Shown here: piece by piece, positions 23,755-32,991 of the stretch | Layout of the letters: the number at the start of each line of letters is the position of its first letter | Position numbering within the stretch: position 1 is the first letter of the stretch | Assembly: GCA_036171275.1 (NCBI GenBank) | Contig: JAVHQT010000055.1 | Span: forward strand, 1 to 40,210 | Length of the DNA: 40,210 bases | Direction of reading: 5' to 3' | Source of the DNA: PALSA-1006 sp036171275 | Lineage (GTDB): Bacteria > Pseudomonadota > Gammaproteobacteria > Burkholderiales > Gallionellaceae | The notes under the pieces: generated by a model | Seen by the model: the letters and a program-made list of their open reading frames with translations, nothing else | What the model was told of the DNA's origin: nothing | Database searches by the model: none | Made by a program: the position numbers and the translations under genes

Positions 23755-25497
23755 ATGAGCATAAAACATTCTAGCAAAGCGCAAATTGACATTTTGGTGG
23801 TGGACGATACCGAACTGAATCGCCAACTGTTTTCTGCGATGCTAAAAAAAATGGGCTATCTCGTCCGCACCGCTGCGGATGGATTGATAGCCTTAAACGC
23901 TTTCGAAGAAAAGCGTCCTGATTTAGTGATTATGGACGTTTCCATGCCCGGCATGGATGGCTTCGAAGTCGTGCGCAAAATGCGCGCCAGCCATCCCCAT
24001 TGGTTTCCCATCATCTTTATTTCTGCTAACACTTCAAACGAACATGTGGTGCAAGGCTTAGAAGCCGGCGGCGATGACTACCTATTTAAGCCAATTCATT
24101 TTGAAGTGTTAAAAGCTAAAGTCGAAACGTTTAAATTGCGTTTAATCATGCTAGAAGAGCTGCAGCGTCAACGCCGAGACTTGCTCAATTACAGCGTCAG
24201 AAGCAAAGAAGAAGGGGCTGCTGCTTACGAATTTATGACGCATTTCACTCAACTGAATCGCATCAATGATCCGCAAGTACAGTTTTTTATGAAGTCGGCC
24301 GAAATTTTTAGCGGCGACCTCATCGCTTTTGCGCGCACCCCCGATAATCGCCTGCATTTAATGTTGGCCGATAGCGCCGGTCACGGTTTAACGTCGGCGC
24401 TGTCAGTTATTCCGCTGACACAACCATTTTATCAAATGACGCTAAAAGGCTTCGAAATCACCTCGATTGCCCGCGCCATAAACCGTCATGTCCGCGACTA
24501 TTTACCCTTGCCGCGCTACGTTGCAGCCTTGCTAGTTTCGATTGATGCCGAAACGCGAACCGTGCAAGTTTGGAATGGCGGATGCCCGCCTGCGCTGTTA
24601 TTGAATGATGATGGCACAACCATTCTTCATCGATTCACCTCCAAAAACTTGCCCTTAGGCGTGCTTTCGCCAGAGGAATTTGAAGCCGCTCCCGAGCTTT
24701 ATAGTTGCGACACCTTGAGTGCGAATTTATTAATGTGTTCGGATGGCGCTTTAGAAGTCATCATCCCACCGGGAGAATTAATCAATCACGATGAGCTACT
24801 TTTGCGGGCGCAACAGCAAGAAAGTCTATCCTTATTTGATTCCTTACAAAGCGTGCTTGAAGCAGTTCTAAAGGGAAACTCACCGCAAGACGACGTAGCA
24901 ATGCTCTTGGTTAATTTACCCAGTCGCCAAGAGAAAAACGCCACGCCATCTCACTTTGAAAGTCGCCAATGGAGCAATAAGTTACGCACCGACGAAGAGT
25001 TAGCGGCCTTTGAAATGGAATGGGATTTTTCTATCTTGCTCAGCGCAACTCAGCTAAAGCGCTTAGATGCCGTGCCTTTCTTATTAGGGGTAGCGCAACA
25101 AATTGAAGGGGGAAAAACCAGCGGACCCTTGTTTTTAATTATGTCCGAATTGTTTAACAATGCCTTAGATCACGGTATTTTAGGCTTAGATTCCTCCCTT
25201 AAAAACGATCCCGATGGCATGGAAAAATACTATGAAACGCGCACTGAGCGTTTGGCGGATTTAGATACCGGACAGATTTCCATCCGGTTTACTAAAGAAA
25301 AAAGTGCCAATACCGAACAATTACTGATTCGCTTTAAAGATTCTGGACCCGGCTTTGATTATCAATCCTTAAGACTAAGCGAAACAAGCGATAGTCACTT
25401 CCGTCATGGACGCGGCATTTTCTTGCTGTCCAGCATGTGCAAATCGTTGGAATATCGCGGCAACGGCTCTGAAGTAACAGCGATATTGGAAATTTAA
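23755..25497 (+). CDS. Receiver-PP2C phosphatase-HATPase fusion (HsbR-like partner switch)
   Basis: A 580-residue regulator with three domains. The receiver is at 1-125 (LVVDDTE, phosphoacceptor Asp61 in VIMDVSMPGMDG, lysine in YLFKPI). A SpoIIE-type PP2C phosphatase follows at about 180-395 (FSGDLIAF, LADSAGHGLTSA, LLMCSDGALEV, SPQDDVAML). An RsbW-like HATPase is at about 440-580 (MSELFNNALDHGIL, FKDSGPGFD, HGRGIFLLSSM). It should both phosphorylate and dephosphorylate a STAS protein, with the balance set by receiver phosphorylation. This layout is that of Pseudomonas HsbR and Shewanella CrsR. The STAS protein at 21791 is the natural partner. The start is uncertain: ATG at 23755, or TTG at 23740. 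Confidence 0.92.
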   Translation: MSIKHSSKAQIDILVVDDTELNRQLFSAMLKKMGYLVRTAADGLIALNAFEEKRPDLVIMDVSMPGMDGFEVVRKMRASHPHWFPIIFISANTSNEHVVQGLEAGGDDYLFKPIHFEVLKAKVETFKLRLIMLEELQRQRRDLLNYSVRSKEEGAAAYEFMTHFTQLNRINDPQVQFFMKSAEIFSGDLIAFARTPDNRLHLMLADSAGHGLTSALSVIPLTQPFYQMTLKGFEITSIARAINRHVRDYLPLPRYVAALLVSIDAETRTVQVWNGGCPPALLLNDDGTTILHRFTSKNLPLGVLSPEEFEAAPELYSCDTLSANLLMCSDGALEVIIPPGELINHDELLLRAQQQESLSLFDSLQSVLEAVLKGNSPQDDVAMLLVNLPSRQEKNATPSHFESRQWSNKLRTDEELAAFEMEWDFSILLSATQLKRLDAVPFLLGVAQQIEGGKTSGPLFLIMSELFNNALDHGILGLDSSLKNDPDGMEKYYETRTERLADLDTGQISIRFTKEKSANTEQLLIRFKDSGPGFDYQSLRLSETSDSHFRHGRGIFLLSSMCKSLEYRGNGSEVTAILEI

Positions 25498-25743
25498 TTG
25501 AGTTTTTTAGCGTAGCCAGCCTCTAAAAACCACCTATTTGTTCCCCTGCTGGCATGTAGCAACGACACAATTCCCCTTCATTTAAAGAGGTGGCAGGCGC
25601 AGCCTGACGGGAGCTGCTTTTTAGGTTGCACGACCAATCTCATGTGCTTTACCGCGTAACAGCGAATCGCGTTTTTTCTCACTCTACCGCTTAACCCTAG
25701 CAAAAATAATTATTATAAGTGCTTGATTATAAAAGATATTTTA
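25498..25743. other. Intergenic region with decayed repeat and possible terminators
   Basis: Just after the upstream stop, TTTTTAG (25504-25510) and CTAAAAA (25523-25529) could form a weak hairpin. At 25572-25614 the words CCCCTTCATTTAAAGAGG and GGCAGGCGCAGCCTGACGGG resemble a common REP-like element. A short CGCG...CGCG stem with six Ts lies near 25653-25677. A TAAGTG-TTGATTATA motif precedes bioA at 25715-25731. Confidence 0.4.
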
Positions 25744-27072
25744 ATGAAATCTAACCTTGATTTTCTCAGTCGCTCCCGCATCGCCGTTTGGCATCCTTGC
25801 TCGCAAATGAAACGTCACGAAACCTTGCCGCTGTTGCCAATACAGCGCGGCGAAGGTGTTTGGCTGATTGATTTTGACGGCAAACGCTATCTGGATGCGG
25901 TCAGTTCGTGGTGGGTGAATTTATTCGGGCATTGCAATCCGCGCATTAACGCCGCCCTAGTCGATCAATTAAACCAGTTAGAACACGTGATGTTGGCGGG
26001 ATTTACCCATGAACCAGTGATCACCTTATCGGAAAAATTATGCGCCTTGGTGCCGGCTGGCTTAGGGCATTGTTTTTATGCATCAGATGGCGCTTCCGCC
26101 ACCGAAATCGCTTTAAAAATGAGCGCTCACTACTGGCGCAACACCGGTCAACCCGAAAAGAACCAATTTATAAGTTTACAAAATAGTTATCACGGCGAAA
26201 CACTGGGTGCGTTATCGGTAACCGATGTGCCGCTGTTCAATGATGCTTACGGGGCGCTGCTTCGGCACAACGCCACCGTACCCAGCCCCGATAGTCGACT
26301 GGCGGAAGCGGGCGAAAGTAGTGCGGCATTTGCGTTGCGCTGTGCCGAAAAGTTGGAAGCGCATTTGCAACAACATCATTTACAGTTGGCCGCGTTGATC
26401 CTTGAACCCTTGGTACAAGGTGCAGCGGGTATGGCAATGTATCACCCGCTTTACCTCACGCGCGCGCGCGAATTGTGCAATCACTATCAAGTGCATTTAA
26501 TCGCTGATGAAATTGCCGTCGGCATGGGACGCACCGGCACGATGTTTGCCTGTGAACAGGCTGCGATTACACCAGACTTTTTACTGTTGTCGAAAGGCAT
26601 TACCGGCGGCTATTTACCCTTGTCAGTGGTACTGACCACCGAGCCAATTTATCAGGCGTTTTATGCCGATGAAATGACGCGCGGTTTCCTGCATTCGCAT
26701 TCGTACACCGGCAATGCCTTAGCGTGCCGCGCCGCTTTGGCGACTTTAGAAATTTTTGAACAAGACCACATAATCCTCGCCAATCAGCAAAAAGCGGCGT
26801 TACTCAATCGCCTTGCCGAACCTTTACGCGCGCATCCTGCCGTGCGTAATTTTCGCCAAACCGGGATGATTTTGGCGTTCGAAGTAGCTGACGTACCCAC
26901 CGATTTTGCGCAACGCTGTTTTAGTTTGGCACTGGCGCACGGCTTGCTTTTGCGTCCGATGGGCAATACCGTTTATTTCATGCCGCCCTATGTGATTAGC
27001 GACAGCGAAATAGCTTGGCTACTGGAACAAACGCTGGCAGTTCTTAATCAAATTAATTACACAACATACTGA
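25744..27072 (+). CDS. bioA: Adenosylmethionine-8-amino-7-oxononanoate aminotransferase
   Basis: BioA is a PLP-dependent aminotransferase of biotin synthesis. It moves an amino group from S-adenosylmethionine to KAPA and gives DAPA. The 442 residues show IAVWHPCSQM near the N-terminus, SSWWVNLFGHCNP, SYHGETLGALSVTD, LIADEIAVGMGRTG and the PLP lysine Lys284 in LLLSKGITGGYLPL. The ATG at 25744 fits the family start; a TTG at 25723 would add seven residues with no support. No other biotin genes are in the window. The next gene begins four bases after the stop. Confidence 0.94.
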   Translation: MKSNLDFLSRSRIAVWHPCSQMKRHETLPLLPIQRGEGVWLIDFDGKRYLDAVSSWWVNLFGHCNPRINAALVDQLNQLEHVMLAGFTHEPVITLSEKLCALVPAGLGHCFYASDGASATEIALKMSAHYWRNTGQPEKNQFISLQNSYHGETLGALSVTDVPLFNDAYGALLRHNATVPSPDSRLAEAGESSAAFALRCAEKLEAHLQQHHLQLAALILEPLVQGAAGMAMYHPLYLTRARELCNHYQVHLIADEIAVGMGRTGTMFACEQAAITPDFLLLSKGITGGYLPLSVVLTTEPIYQAFYADEMTRGFLHSHSYTGNALACRAALATLEIFEQDHIILANQQKAALLNRLAEPLRAHPAVRNFRQTGMILAFEVADVPTDFAQRCFSLALAHGLLLRPMGNTVYFMPPYVISDSEIAWLLEQTLAVLNQINYTTY

Positions 27073-27076
27073 TTAT

Positions 27077-28549
27077 ATGAATAAATTTTTAATTTTTTCC
27101 CTGTACTTAGTGTTAGGCATCGGATCTACTCATGCCGCCACTGCGCCCAAAATTAAAGCGACTTCGCCTGCTAAAAAACCAGTCTTGACCAGTCAAACTC
27201 ACGCATTATCCTTGCCAAACGAAGTCTTGACGGTGTTAAAACGCGAAGGAATTTCACTCAGCAATGTGGGTGTGGCAGTTCGCGAATTAAATGCGGCAGC
27301 GCCACTACTCAGTCTCAATGCGGAACAGGCAATGAATCCGGCGTCCACCATGAAACTACTCACCACCTTTATCGGATTGGATGTGCTGGGCCCTACTTTT
27401 TATTGGAAAACTGAAGCTTATGTTGACGGCACGCTGGTAAATGGCGTGCTGCATGGCAATTTGATTTTGAAAGGTTATGGCGATCCCAAATTAACCATTG
27501 AGCAATTTTGGTTGTGGTTGAGCGAAATTCGGGCGCGCGGAATACAAGAAATTGACGGTGACTTGATTCTAGATCGCACTTTTTTTAACGTTGCGGCGCA
27601 CGATCCCGGTGATTTTGATGGGGATCCGGCGCGCGCCTACAATGTCGGCCCAGACGCATTATTGTTAAATTTCAATACGTTACGCTTGCGCTATTTACCG
27701 GAAGGCAATCGTCTAAAAGTGATTAGCGAGCCTTCCTTAGAAGGCGTGCAATTAAATAATCAACTCACACCACAAGCGACGCCACTTAATTGCGATGACT
27801 GGGATGACAAAATTCGCATTCAGGCACGCGGCGATAGTGTCATTTTGCAAGGCGGTTATCCGAGCGAATGTGGTGAACATGAGCAAAATCTCAATCTAAT
27901 GCCGCACACGCGTTATGTGGCGGCGGTGTTCAGTGCGATTTGGCAAGAATTGGGCGGCAAACTGAAAGGCGGCGCCCGCGATGGCAAATTAAGCCAGACC
28001 GCAACGCTGTTTTCCACCCATTATTCAGCGCCGTTGGCAGAAATTATTCGCGATATCAATAAGTTTAGTAACAACGTTATGGCACGGCAGCTGTTTTTAA
28101 CCTTAAGTTCCAGAGCGCCAGAAGATTCAGCAGTGTCAATTCCCTTAAGCATTGCCACTGTTAAAGCATGGTTGGCAGACCATCAACTAGACTTCAAAGA
28201 GCTGGTGTTAGAAAACGGCGCTGGCCTGTCGCGCTTGGAACGCATCAGCCCGGTGCACATGGCACAACTTTTGCAAAACATTGCCATTCACCCGCTCAAC
28301 GCCGAAATGATTGCTTCTTTACCGATTTTAGGCGTGGATGGCTCACTAAAAAAACGTTTAAAGAAGAGCCCCGCAGCCAGTCATGGTCATCTTAAAACCG
28401 GCACACTGGAGGGCGTGAAAACCATTGCCGGCTTTGTTCATTCGGTCAGTGGCAAAGAATGGATTGTGGTGTTTTTTATCAATCATCCCAATGCAAAGCG
28501 TGCGACTGCGGCGCAAGATGCGCTTTTAGAATGGGTGCAAAGGCGCTAG
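27077..28549 (+). CDS. dacB: D-alanyl-D-alanine carboxypeptidase/endopeptidase PBP4
   Basis: A 490-residue S13-family penicillin-binding protein that trims or cleaves peptidoglycan cross-links in the periplasm. A signal peptide is visible at residues 1-20 (FLIFSLYLVLGIGSTHA-A). The active-site motifs are Ser90-x-x-Lys93 in PASTMKLL, Ser331-Asn-Asn333 in NKFSNNVMARQ, and Lys440-Thr-Gly in LKTGTLEG. The length fits DacB. The start ATG lies within a TGATTATATGA word four bases after bioA, so it is probably expressed with bioA, although the functions are unrelated. Confidence 0.94.
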   Translation: MNKFLIFSLYLVLGIGSTHAATAPKIKATSPAKKPVLTSQTHALSLPNEVLTVLKREGISLSNVGVAVRELNAAAPLLSLNAEQAMNPASTMKLLTTFIGLDVLGPTFYWKTEAYVDGTLVNGVLHGNLILKGYGDPKLTIEQFWLWLSEIRARGIQEIDGDLILDRTFFNVAAHDPGDFDGDPARAYNVGPDALLLNFNTLRLRYLPEGNRLKVISEPSLEGVQLNNQLTPQATPLNCDDWDDKIRIQARGDSVILQGGYPSECGEHEQNLNLMPHTRYVAAVFSAIWQELGGKLKGGARDGKLSQTATLFSTHYSAPLAEIIRDINKFSNNVMARQLFLTLSSRAPEDSAVSIPLSIATVKAWLADHQLDFKELVLENGAGLSRLERISPVHMAQLLQNIAIHPLNAEMIASLPILGVDGSLKKRLKKSPAASHGHLKTGTLEGVKTIAGFVHSVSGKEWIVVFFINHPNAKRATAAQDALLEWVQRR

Positions 28550-28607
28550 CCGCGCTGAATGCCGGATATAATGCCACTCTTTAATTTTGCCTAAGCTAAT
28601 CAAAATC

Positions 28608-31289
28608 ATGCACCAACCTTATTCACCCCAAACCATCGAAATCGCTGCCCAACTTCATTGGGATGCGGCGCAAACATTCCGCGCCGAAGACCAAAGCACC
28701 AAGCCGAATTATTATTGCCTATCCATGTTTCCCTATCCCTCGGGAAAATTGCACATGGGACATGTACGCAATTACACGATTGGCGATGTATTAAGTCGCT
28801 ATCACCGCATGAAAGGTTTTAATGTTTTGCAACCAATGGGGTGGGATGCGTTTGGGTTGCCCGCCGAAAATGCCGCGATGGCAAATCAAGTCCCGCCTGC
28901 TGCGTGGACATATTCCAATATCGACTACATGAAGCAACAGTTGAAACGCCTCGGTCTGGGCGTCGATTGGTCGCGGGAAGTCACCACCTGCAAGCCGGAT
29001 TATTACCGCTGGGAACAATGGTTGTTCACGCGCTTATTTGCCAAAGGCGTGATTTACAAAAAAACCTCTAAGGTAAATTGGGACCCAATCGACAACACTG
29101 TGCTAGCCAATGAACAAGTGATTGACGGGCGCGGCTGGCGTTCTGGTGCGCTGGTGGAAAAACGCGATATTCCGATGTATTTTTTCCGTATCACGCACTA
29201 TGCGGATGAATTATTACAAGGCTTAGATCACTTGCCCGGTTGGCCGGAACAAGTCAAAACGATGCAAGCAAATTGGATTGGCAAAAGCGAAGGCGTGCGC
29301 TTTGCCTTTGAAATTCCCAGTGCCGTCCTCGCCTCACTGCCCGCGCCCGCCGCGACTAACCAAAGCGAGGATACAGACCCCGCTAGCAGCAAGCAACTCT
29401 GGGTTTACACTACCCGTGCCGATACTATTATGGGCGTGACATTTGTCGCCATTGCAGCGGAACATCCCTTGGCGACGCGCGCTGCGCAGAATAGCTCGCA
29501 ACTATTTGATTTTATTGAAGAATGCAAGCAAGGCGGTGTCGCAGAAGCGGATATTGCCACCCTAGAAAAGAAAGGCATGGACAGTGGCTTACGGGTAATT
29601 CATCCGCTGACTGGCGCACTGGTGCCGGTATGGGTTGGCAATTATGTATTAATGAGTTATGGCGATGGCGCAGTGATGGCAGTGCCGGCGCACGATGAGC
29701 GCGATTTTGCCTTCGCGCAAAAATACAATTTGCCCATTCAACAATCCATCGCCCTAGAAGGACACGCCTTTAACGCTCGTGTTTGGCAAGACTGGTACGC
29801 TAGCAAAGAAGGCGTTTGCATCCATTCTGGCAAATACAATGGCCTGAATTATGTTCAGGCAGTGGACGCGATTGCAGCGGATTTGGCGGCAAAAAATCTG
29901 GGCGAGAAAAAAGTGCAATTCCGCCTCCGTGATTGGGGTATTTCCCGTCAGCGTTATTGGGGCTGCCCCATTCCGATTATTCATTGCCCGCACTGCGGCG
30001 ATGTGCCCGTACCGGATGCGCAATTACCTGTTTTGTTGCCGGAAAATGTCGTACCCGATGGTGCAGGTTCGCCACTGGCAAAAATGCCAGCATTTTATGA
30101 ATGCACCTGCCCCAACTGTGGTGGTGCAGCAAAACGCGAAACCGACACCATGGATACCTTCGTCGAGTCCTCTTGGTATTACGCGCGTTACGCCAGTCCG
30201 CAGTGCGCGACCGGCATGGTGGATCCAGCGGCAGCGCACAATTGGCTGCCGGTTGATCAATATATTGGCGGCATTGAACACGCGATTTTGCATTTGTTAT
30301 ATGCGCGCTTTTTTCACAAACTGATGCGCGATGAAGGTGTGTTTGGTGAACGCCCTATCCCACTGGCGGGCGCGACGGCCAAAAACGCTGATGAGCCCTT
30401 CAAAAACTTGCTGACACAAGGCATGGTGGTTGCGCCTACCTTTTTCCGCGAAGAAGCGAATGGCAAAAAACGTTGGCTGAATCCAGCCGATGTTGTAGTG
30501 GAAATGGACGCGAAAGCTCGTCCCTTGGGCGCCACATTAAAAAGTGACGGCTTGCCAGTCACCATCGGCGGCACGGAAAAAATGTCTAAATCGAAAAACA
30601 ATGGCGTTGATCCGCAAGCCATTATTGATCAGTACGGCGCAGACACGGCGCGTTTATTTATGATGTTTGCAGCACCGCCGGAGCAACAATTAGAATGGTC
30701 GGACGCCGGAGTGGAAGGCGCGTTCCGCTTTTTGAGGCGAGTGTGGAATCTGGCTGCAGAGTTTGAAAACTTAAGCGCCACTAGCCAAGCGCAAGCCTTG
30801 AGCGCAGACGAACAAGCCTTGCGCCGCGACATTCATCTCGCATTAAAACAAGCCAACTTTGACTTTTCGCGGCACCAATTCAACACCGTGGTGTCGGCAA
30901 CCATGAAAATGCTAAACGCGTTAGAAAAAGCCAAAGCCAGCGTACAGCGGGCGGTGCTAGCAGAAGGTGTTTCGATTTTGCTGCGCGTGCTGTCGCCGAT
31001 TACGCCGCATTTAGCGCAAACACTGTGGCAAACGCACGGTTTTGGCGCCGATATTTTGGCGGCAACTTGGCCAGAAGTGGACGAAAGCGCTTTGGTGCAA
31101 GATGAAATTGACTTGATGATTCAAATCAACGGCAAGTTGCGCGGCAGTATTCGCGTGGCGAAAGACGCGGATAAAACCCACATCGAGCAAAGGGCGTTAG
31201 CGCAGGACGTGGTGCAAAAACAGATGGCAGGTGCTCCGGCGAAAAAAGTCATTATTGTGCCCGGACGACTGGTTAATATAGTTTTGTAA
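28608..31289 (+). CDS. leuS: Leucyl-tRNA synthetase
   Basis: A class I aminoacyl-tRNA synthetase of 893 residues that charges tRNA-Leu and edits mischarged products. The HIGH motif is HMGH at 49-52 in PYPSGKLHMGHVRNY, and KMSKS begins at Lys658. The editing domain lies between (TTRADTIMGVTFVAIAAEHPL, AVPAHDERDFAF). A zinc-ribbon-like pair of cysteine motifs, CPHC and CPNC, is present near residues 462-507. The C-terminus (MIQINGKLRGSI, VPGRLVNIV) is typical. ATG at 28608 is preferred to an upstream TTG at 28587 because it matches the family N-terminus. A TATAAT at 28567-28572 may belong to its promoter. Confidence 0.97.
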   Translation: MHQPYSPQTIEIAAQLHWDAAQTFRAEDQSTKPNYYCLSMFPYPSGKLHMGHVRNYTIGDVLSRYHRMKGFNVLQPMGWDAFGLPAENAAMANQVPPAAWTYSNIDYMKQQLKRLGLGVDWSREVTTCKPDYYRWEQWLFTRLFAKGVIYKKTSKVNWDPIDNTVLANEQVIDGRGWRSGALVEKRDIPMYFFRITHYADELLQGLDHLPGWPEQVKTMQANWIGKSEGVRFAFEIPSAVLASLPAPAATNQSEDTDPASSKQLWVYTTRADTIMGVTFVAIAAEHPLATRAAQNSSQLFDFIEECKQGGVAEADIATLEKKGMDSGLRVIHPLTGALVPVWVGNYVLMSYGDGAVMAVPAHDERDFAFAQKYNLPIQQSIALEGHAFNARVWQDWYASKEGVCIHSGKYNGLNYVQAVDAIAADLAAKNLGEKKVQFRLRDWGISRQRYWGCPIPIIHCPHCGDVPVPDAQLPVLLPENVVPDGAGSPLAKMPAFYECTCPNCGGAAKRETDTMDTFVESSWYYARYASPQCATGMVDPAAAHNWLPVDQYIGGIEHAILHLLYARFFHKLMRDEGVFGERPIPLAGATAKNADEPFKNLLTQGMVVAPTFFREEANGKKRWLNPADVVVEMDAKARPLGATLKSDGLPVTIGGTEKMSKSKNNGVDPQAIIDQYGADTARLFMMFAAPPEQQLEWSDAGVEGAFRFLRRVWNLAAEFENLSATSQAQALSADEQALRRDIHLALKQANFDFSRHQFNTVVSATMKMLNALEKAKASVQRAVLAEGVSILLRVLSPITPHLAQTLWQTHGFGADILAATWPEVDESALVQDEIDLMIQINGKLRGSIRVAKDADKTHIEQRALAQDVVQKQMAGAPAKKVIIVPGRLVNIVL

Positions 31290-31293
31290 GTCC

Positions 31294-31836
31294 ATGATTA
31301 TATTGATTTATTTTAAATCCGGACGCTGGGTAAATTTACTCATACTGACGTTCTTGCTCAGTGCTTGCGGCTTTCATTTACGGGGTCATCAACCCCAAGA
31401 CCTGCAGCTAGCCTTTCAAAGTGTGTATATTAAAGCCGCCAATGAAAGCGCTTTTGTCGCCGATTTACGCAACGCTTTGGCTTTTAACAAAGTCACGGTC
31501 AGCGATCATCCAGAAGAAGGCGTACTGACCTTAGAAATCATTGCCGAAACTTCAGATAAGCAGATTTTAGCAATGTCCAGTGCCGGTAAAATCCGCGAAT
31601 TTCAACTGCAATACCGCGTCAAATTACGCGCCTACGATGCTAATTTGTTGAATTGGTTGCCAGAAGAAGAGATTTCTTTAGTCCGCACACTGACTTTTGA
31701 TGACGCGCAAATATTGGCAAAGGAACAAGAAGAAGCCTTATTATACAAAGACATGCGTACCGATGCCGTGATGCAAGCCTTGCGTCGCTTAAGCCGCGCC
31801 AAACCGCCGAAAGTTAAAATTGCACCTATCCAATGA
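31294..31836 (+). CDS. lptE: LPS-assembly lipoprotein LptE
   Basis: LptE plugs the LptD barrel and helps insert lipopolysaccharide into the outer membrane. The 180-residue protein has a lipoprotein signal peptide ending in the lipobox LLSAC with Cys25, followed by GFHLRG, which is the hallmark start of mature LptE. The rest (EFQLQYRVKLRAYD, SLVRTLTFDDAQILAKEQEEALLYKDMR) agrees with the family. It starts four bases after leuS and its end overlaps holA by 17 bases, giving the usual leuS-lptE-holA order. Confidence 0.93.
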   Translation: MIILIYFKSGRWVNLLILTFLLSACGFHLRGHQPQDLQLAFQSVYIKAANESAFVADLRNALAFNKVTVSDHPEEGVLTLEIIAETSDKQILAMSSAGKIREFQLQYRVKLRAYDANLLNWLPEEEISLVRTLTFDDAQILAKEQEEALLYKDMRTDAVMQALRRLSRAKPPKVKIAPIQ

Positions 31837-32833
31837 CGATCTGCCGCGGCAGTTAGCGAAAGGACTAAGCCCGCTATATGTCATTCATGGTGATGCACTT
31901 TTACTGGCAATTGAAGCGGCCGATGCGATTCGCTTTGCCGCGCGCCAAGCCGGCTTCAATGAACGCGATATTTTGATCGCCGAGCAATACTTTGAATGGG
32001 CAGAATTAAAAAATAGTGCGCTAAGCGTGTCGCTGTTTTCACCTCGAAAAGTGATTGATTTGCGCATTCCTTCCGGCAAACCGGGCGTGGAAGGCGCGCA
32101 GGCGTTGCAAGAACATTGCGCCCAGCTGAATGCGGATACCCTAACCCTGATTTCATTGCCGCACTTAGATGGCACCGCGTATAAAAGTAAATGGTTCAGT
32201 GCTTTGGAGCAGCACGGCATCGTGATCAGTGCCGATGAAATTTCGCTGGCGGCATTGCCCAATTGGATCGCAACCCGGCTTAAACGGCAGCAGCAAATGA
32301 CCGACGCTGACACACTCTCCTTTTTAGCACAGCGGGTTGAGGGAAATTTACTGGCAGCATTTCAGGAGATTCAAAAATTGGCGCTGTTATTTCCGGCCGG
32401 CGAATTGAGTTTCGAACAGGTCAAAGATTCGGTAATGGACGTGGCGCGTTACGATATTTCTAAATTATCCGAAGCCATGCTGACCGGCGATGTGGCGCGT
32501 TTTTCCCATATTTTGGAGGGCTTACGCGCGGAAGGAACGGCGACGGTGCTGATATTATGGACGCTTGCAGATGATATTCGGAACTTAGCGAAGGTGTCGC
32601 GGGCACTACAGCAACACGGTAATCTTGCCAACGCGTTGCGTGAAGCGCGAATTTGGGGCGTGAAACAAAAATTGATTGAACGTGCCGCACGGCGTTTTAG
32701 CCCCCAATTTACGCAACGCGCATTGGTGCAAGCGGCAAAAATAGACAAGCTAATCAAGGGCTTAAGAAGTGGTGACGTGTGGGATGAATTGCTGCAACTG
32801 GGCGTTCGTTGCGCGAAAGCGGGACAAAAATAA
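31820..32833 (+). CDS. holA: DNA polymerase III subunit delta
   Basis: HolA (delta) opens the sliding clamp within the clamp loader. The 337 residues begin MHLSNDDLPRQLAKGLSPLYVIHGDALL, which aligns with known delta subunits from the first residue. That supports a TTG start at 31820, inside the last codons of lptE. No in-frame ATG is available near it. Further family features are DLRIPSGKPG, VEGNLLAAFQEIQKLALL and the C-terminal region KIDKLIKGLRSGDVWDELLQL. Overlap with lptE implies coupled translation. Confidence 0.94.
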   Translation: MHLSNDDLPRQLAKGLSPLYVIHGDALLLAIEAADAIRFAARQAGFNERDILIAEQYFEWAELKNSALSVSLFSPRKVIDLRIPSGKPGVEGAQALQEHCAQLNADTLTLISLPHLDGTAYKSKWFSALEQHGIVISADEISLAALPNWIATRLKRQQQMTDADTLSFLAQRVEGNLLAAFQEIQKLALLFPAGELSFEQVKDSVMDVARYDISKLSEAMLTGDVARFSHILEGLRAEGTATVLILWTLADDIRNLAKVSRALQQHGNLANALREARIWGVKQKLIERAARRFSPQFTQRALVQAAKIDKLIKGLRSGDVWDELLQLGVRCAKAGQK

Positions 32834-32848
32834 GACTCAGGAAGCGCT

Positions 32849-32940
32849 AATTTAATCCGTTCGTGGTGAGCGTGTCGATCCAAGCACGGATTAAATTTAG
32901 TGATTAAACTCACCCTTCGACTGGCTCAGGGCGAACGGAT
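32849..32940. repeat. NCP-type repeat with perfect inverted repeat, between holA and ubiE
   Basis: AATTTAATCCGT at 32849-32860 is repeated inverted as ACGGATTAAATT at 32886-32897, around CGTGGTGAGCGTGTCGATCC. A second palindromic part, CACCCTTCGACTGGCTCAGG then GCGAACGG, follows up to 32938. It may act as a terminator for holA, though no T run follows the first stem. Confidence 0.55.
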
Positions 32941-32991
32941 TTTTAATATTCAATATAATCAAAGAGTTGCCAATCAACTAAAAGGACAGCA

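Noticed and set aside
28567..28572. Complete sigma-70 promoter for leuS
   Set aside because: The TATAAT is perfect, but no acceptable -35 box lies 16-18 bases upstream, so only the -10 match is noted in the gene entry.
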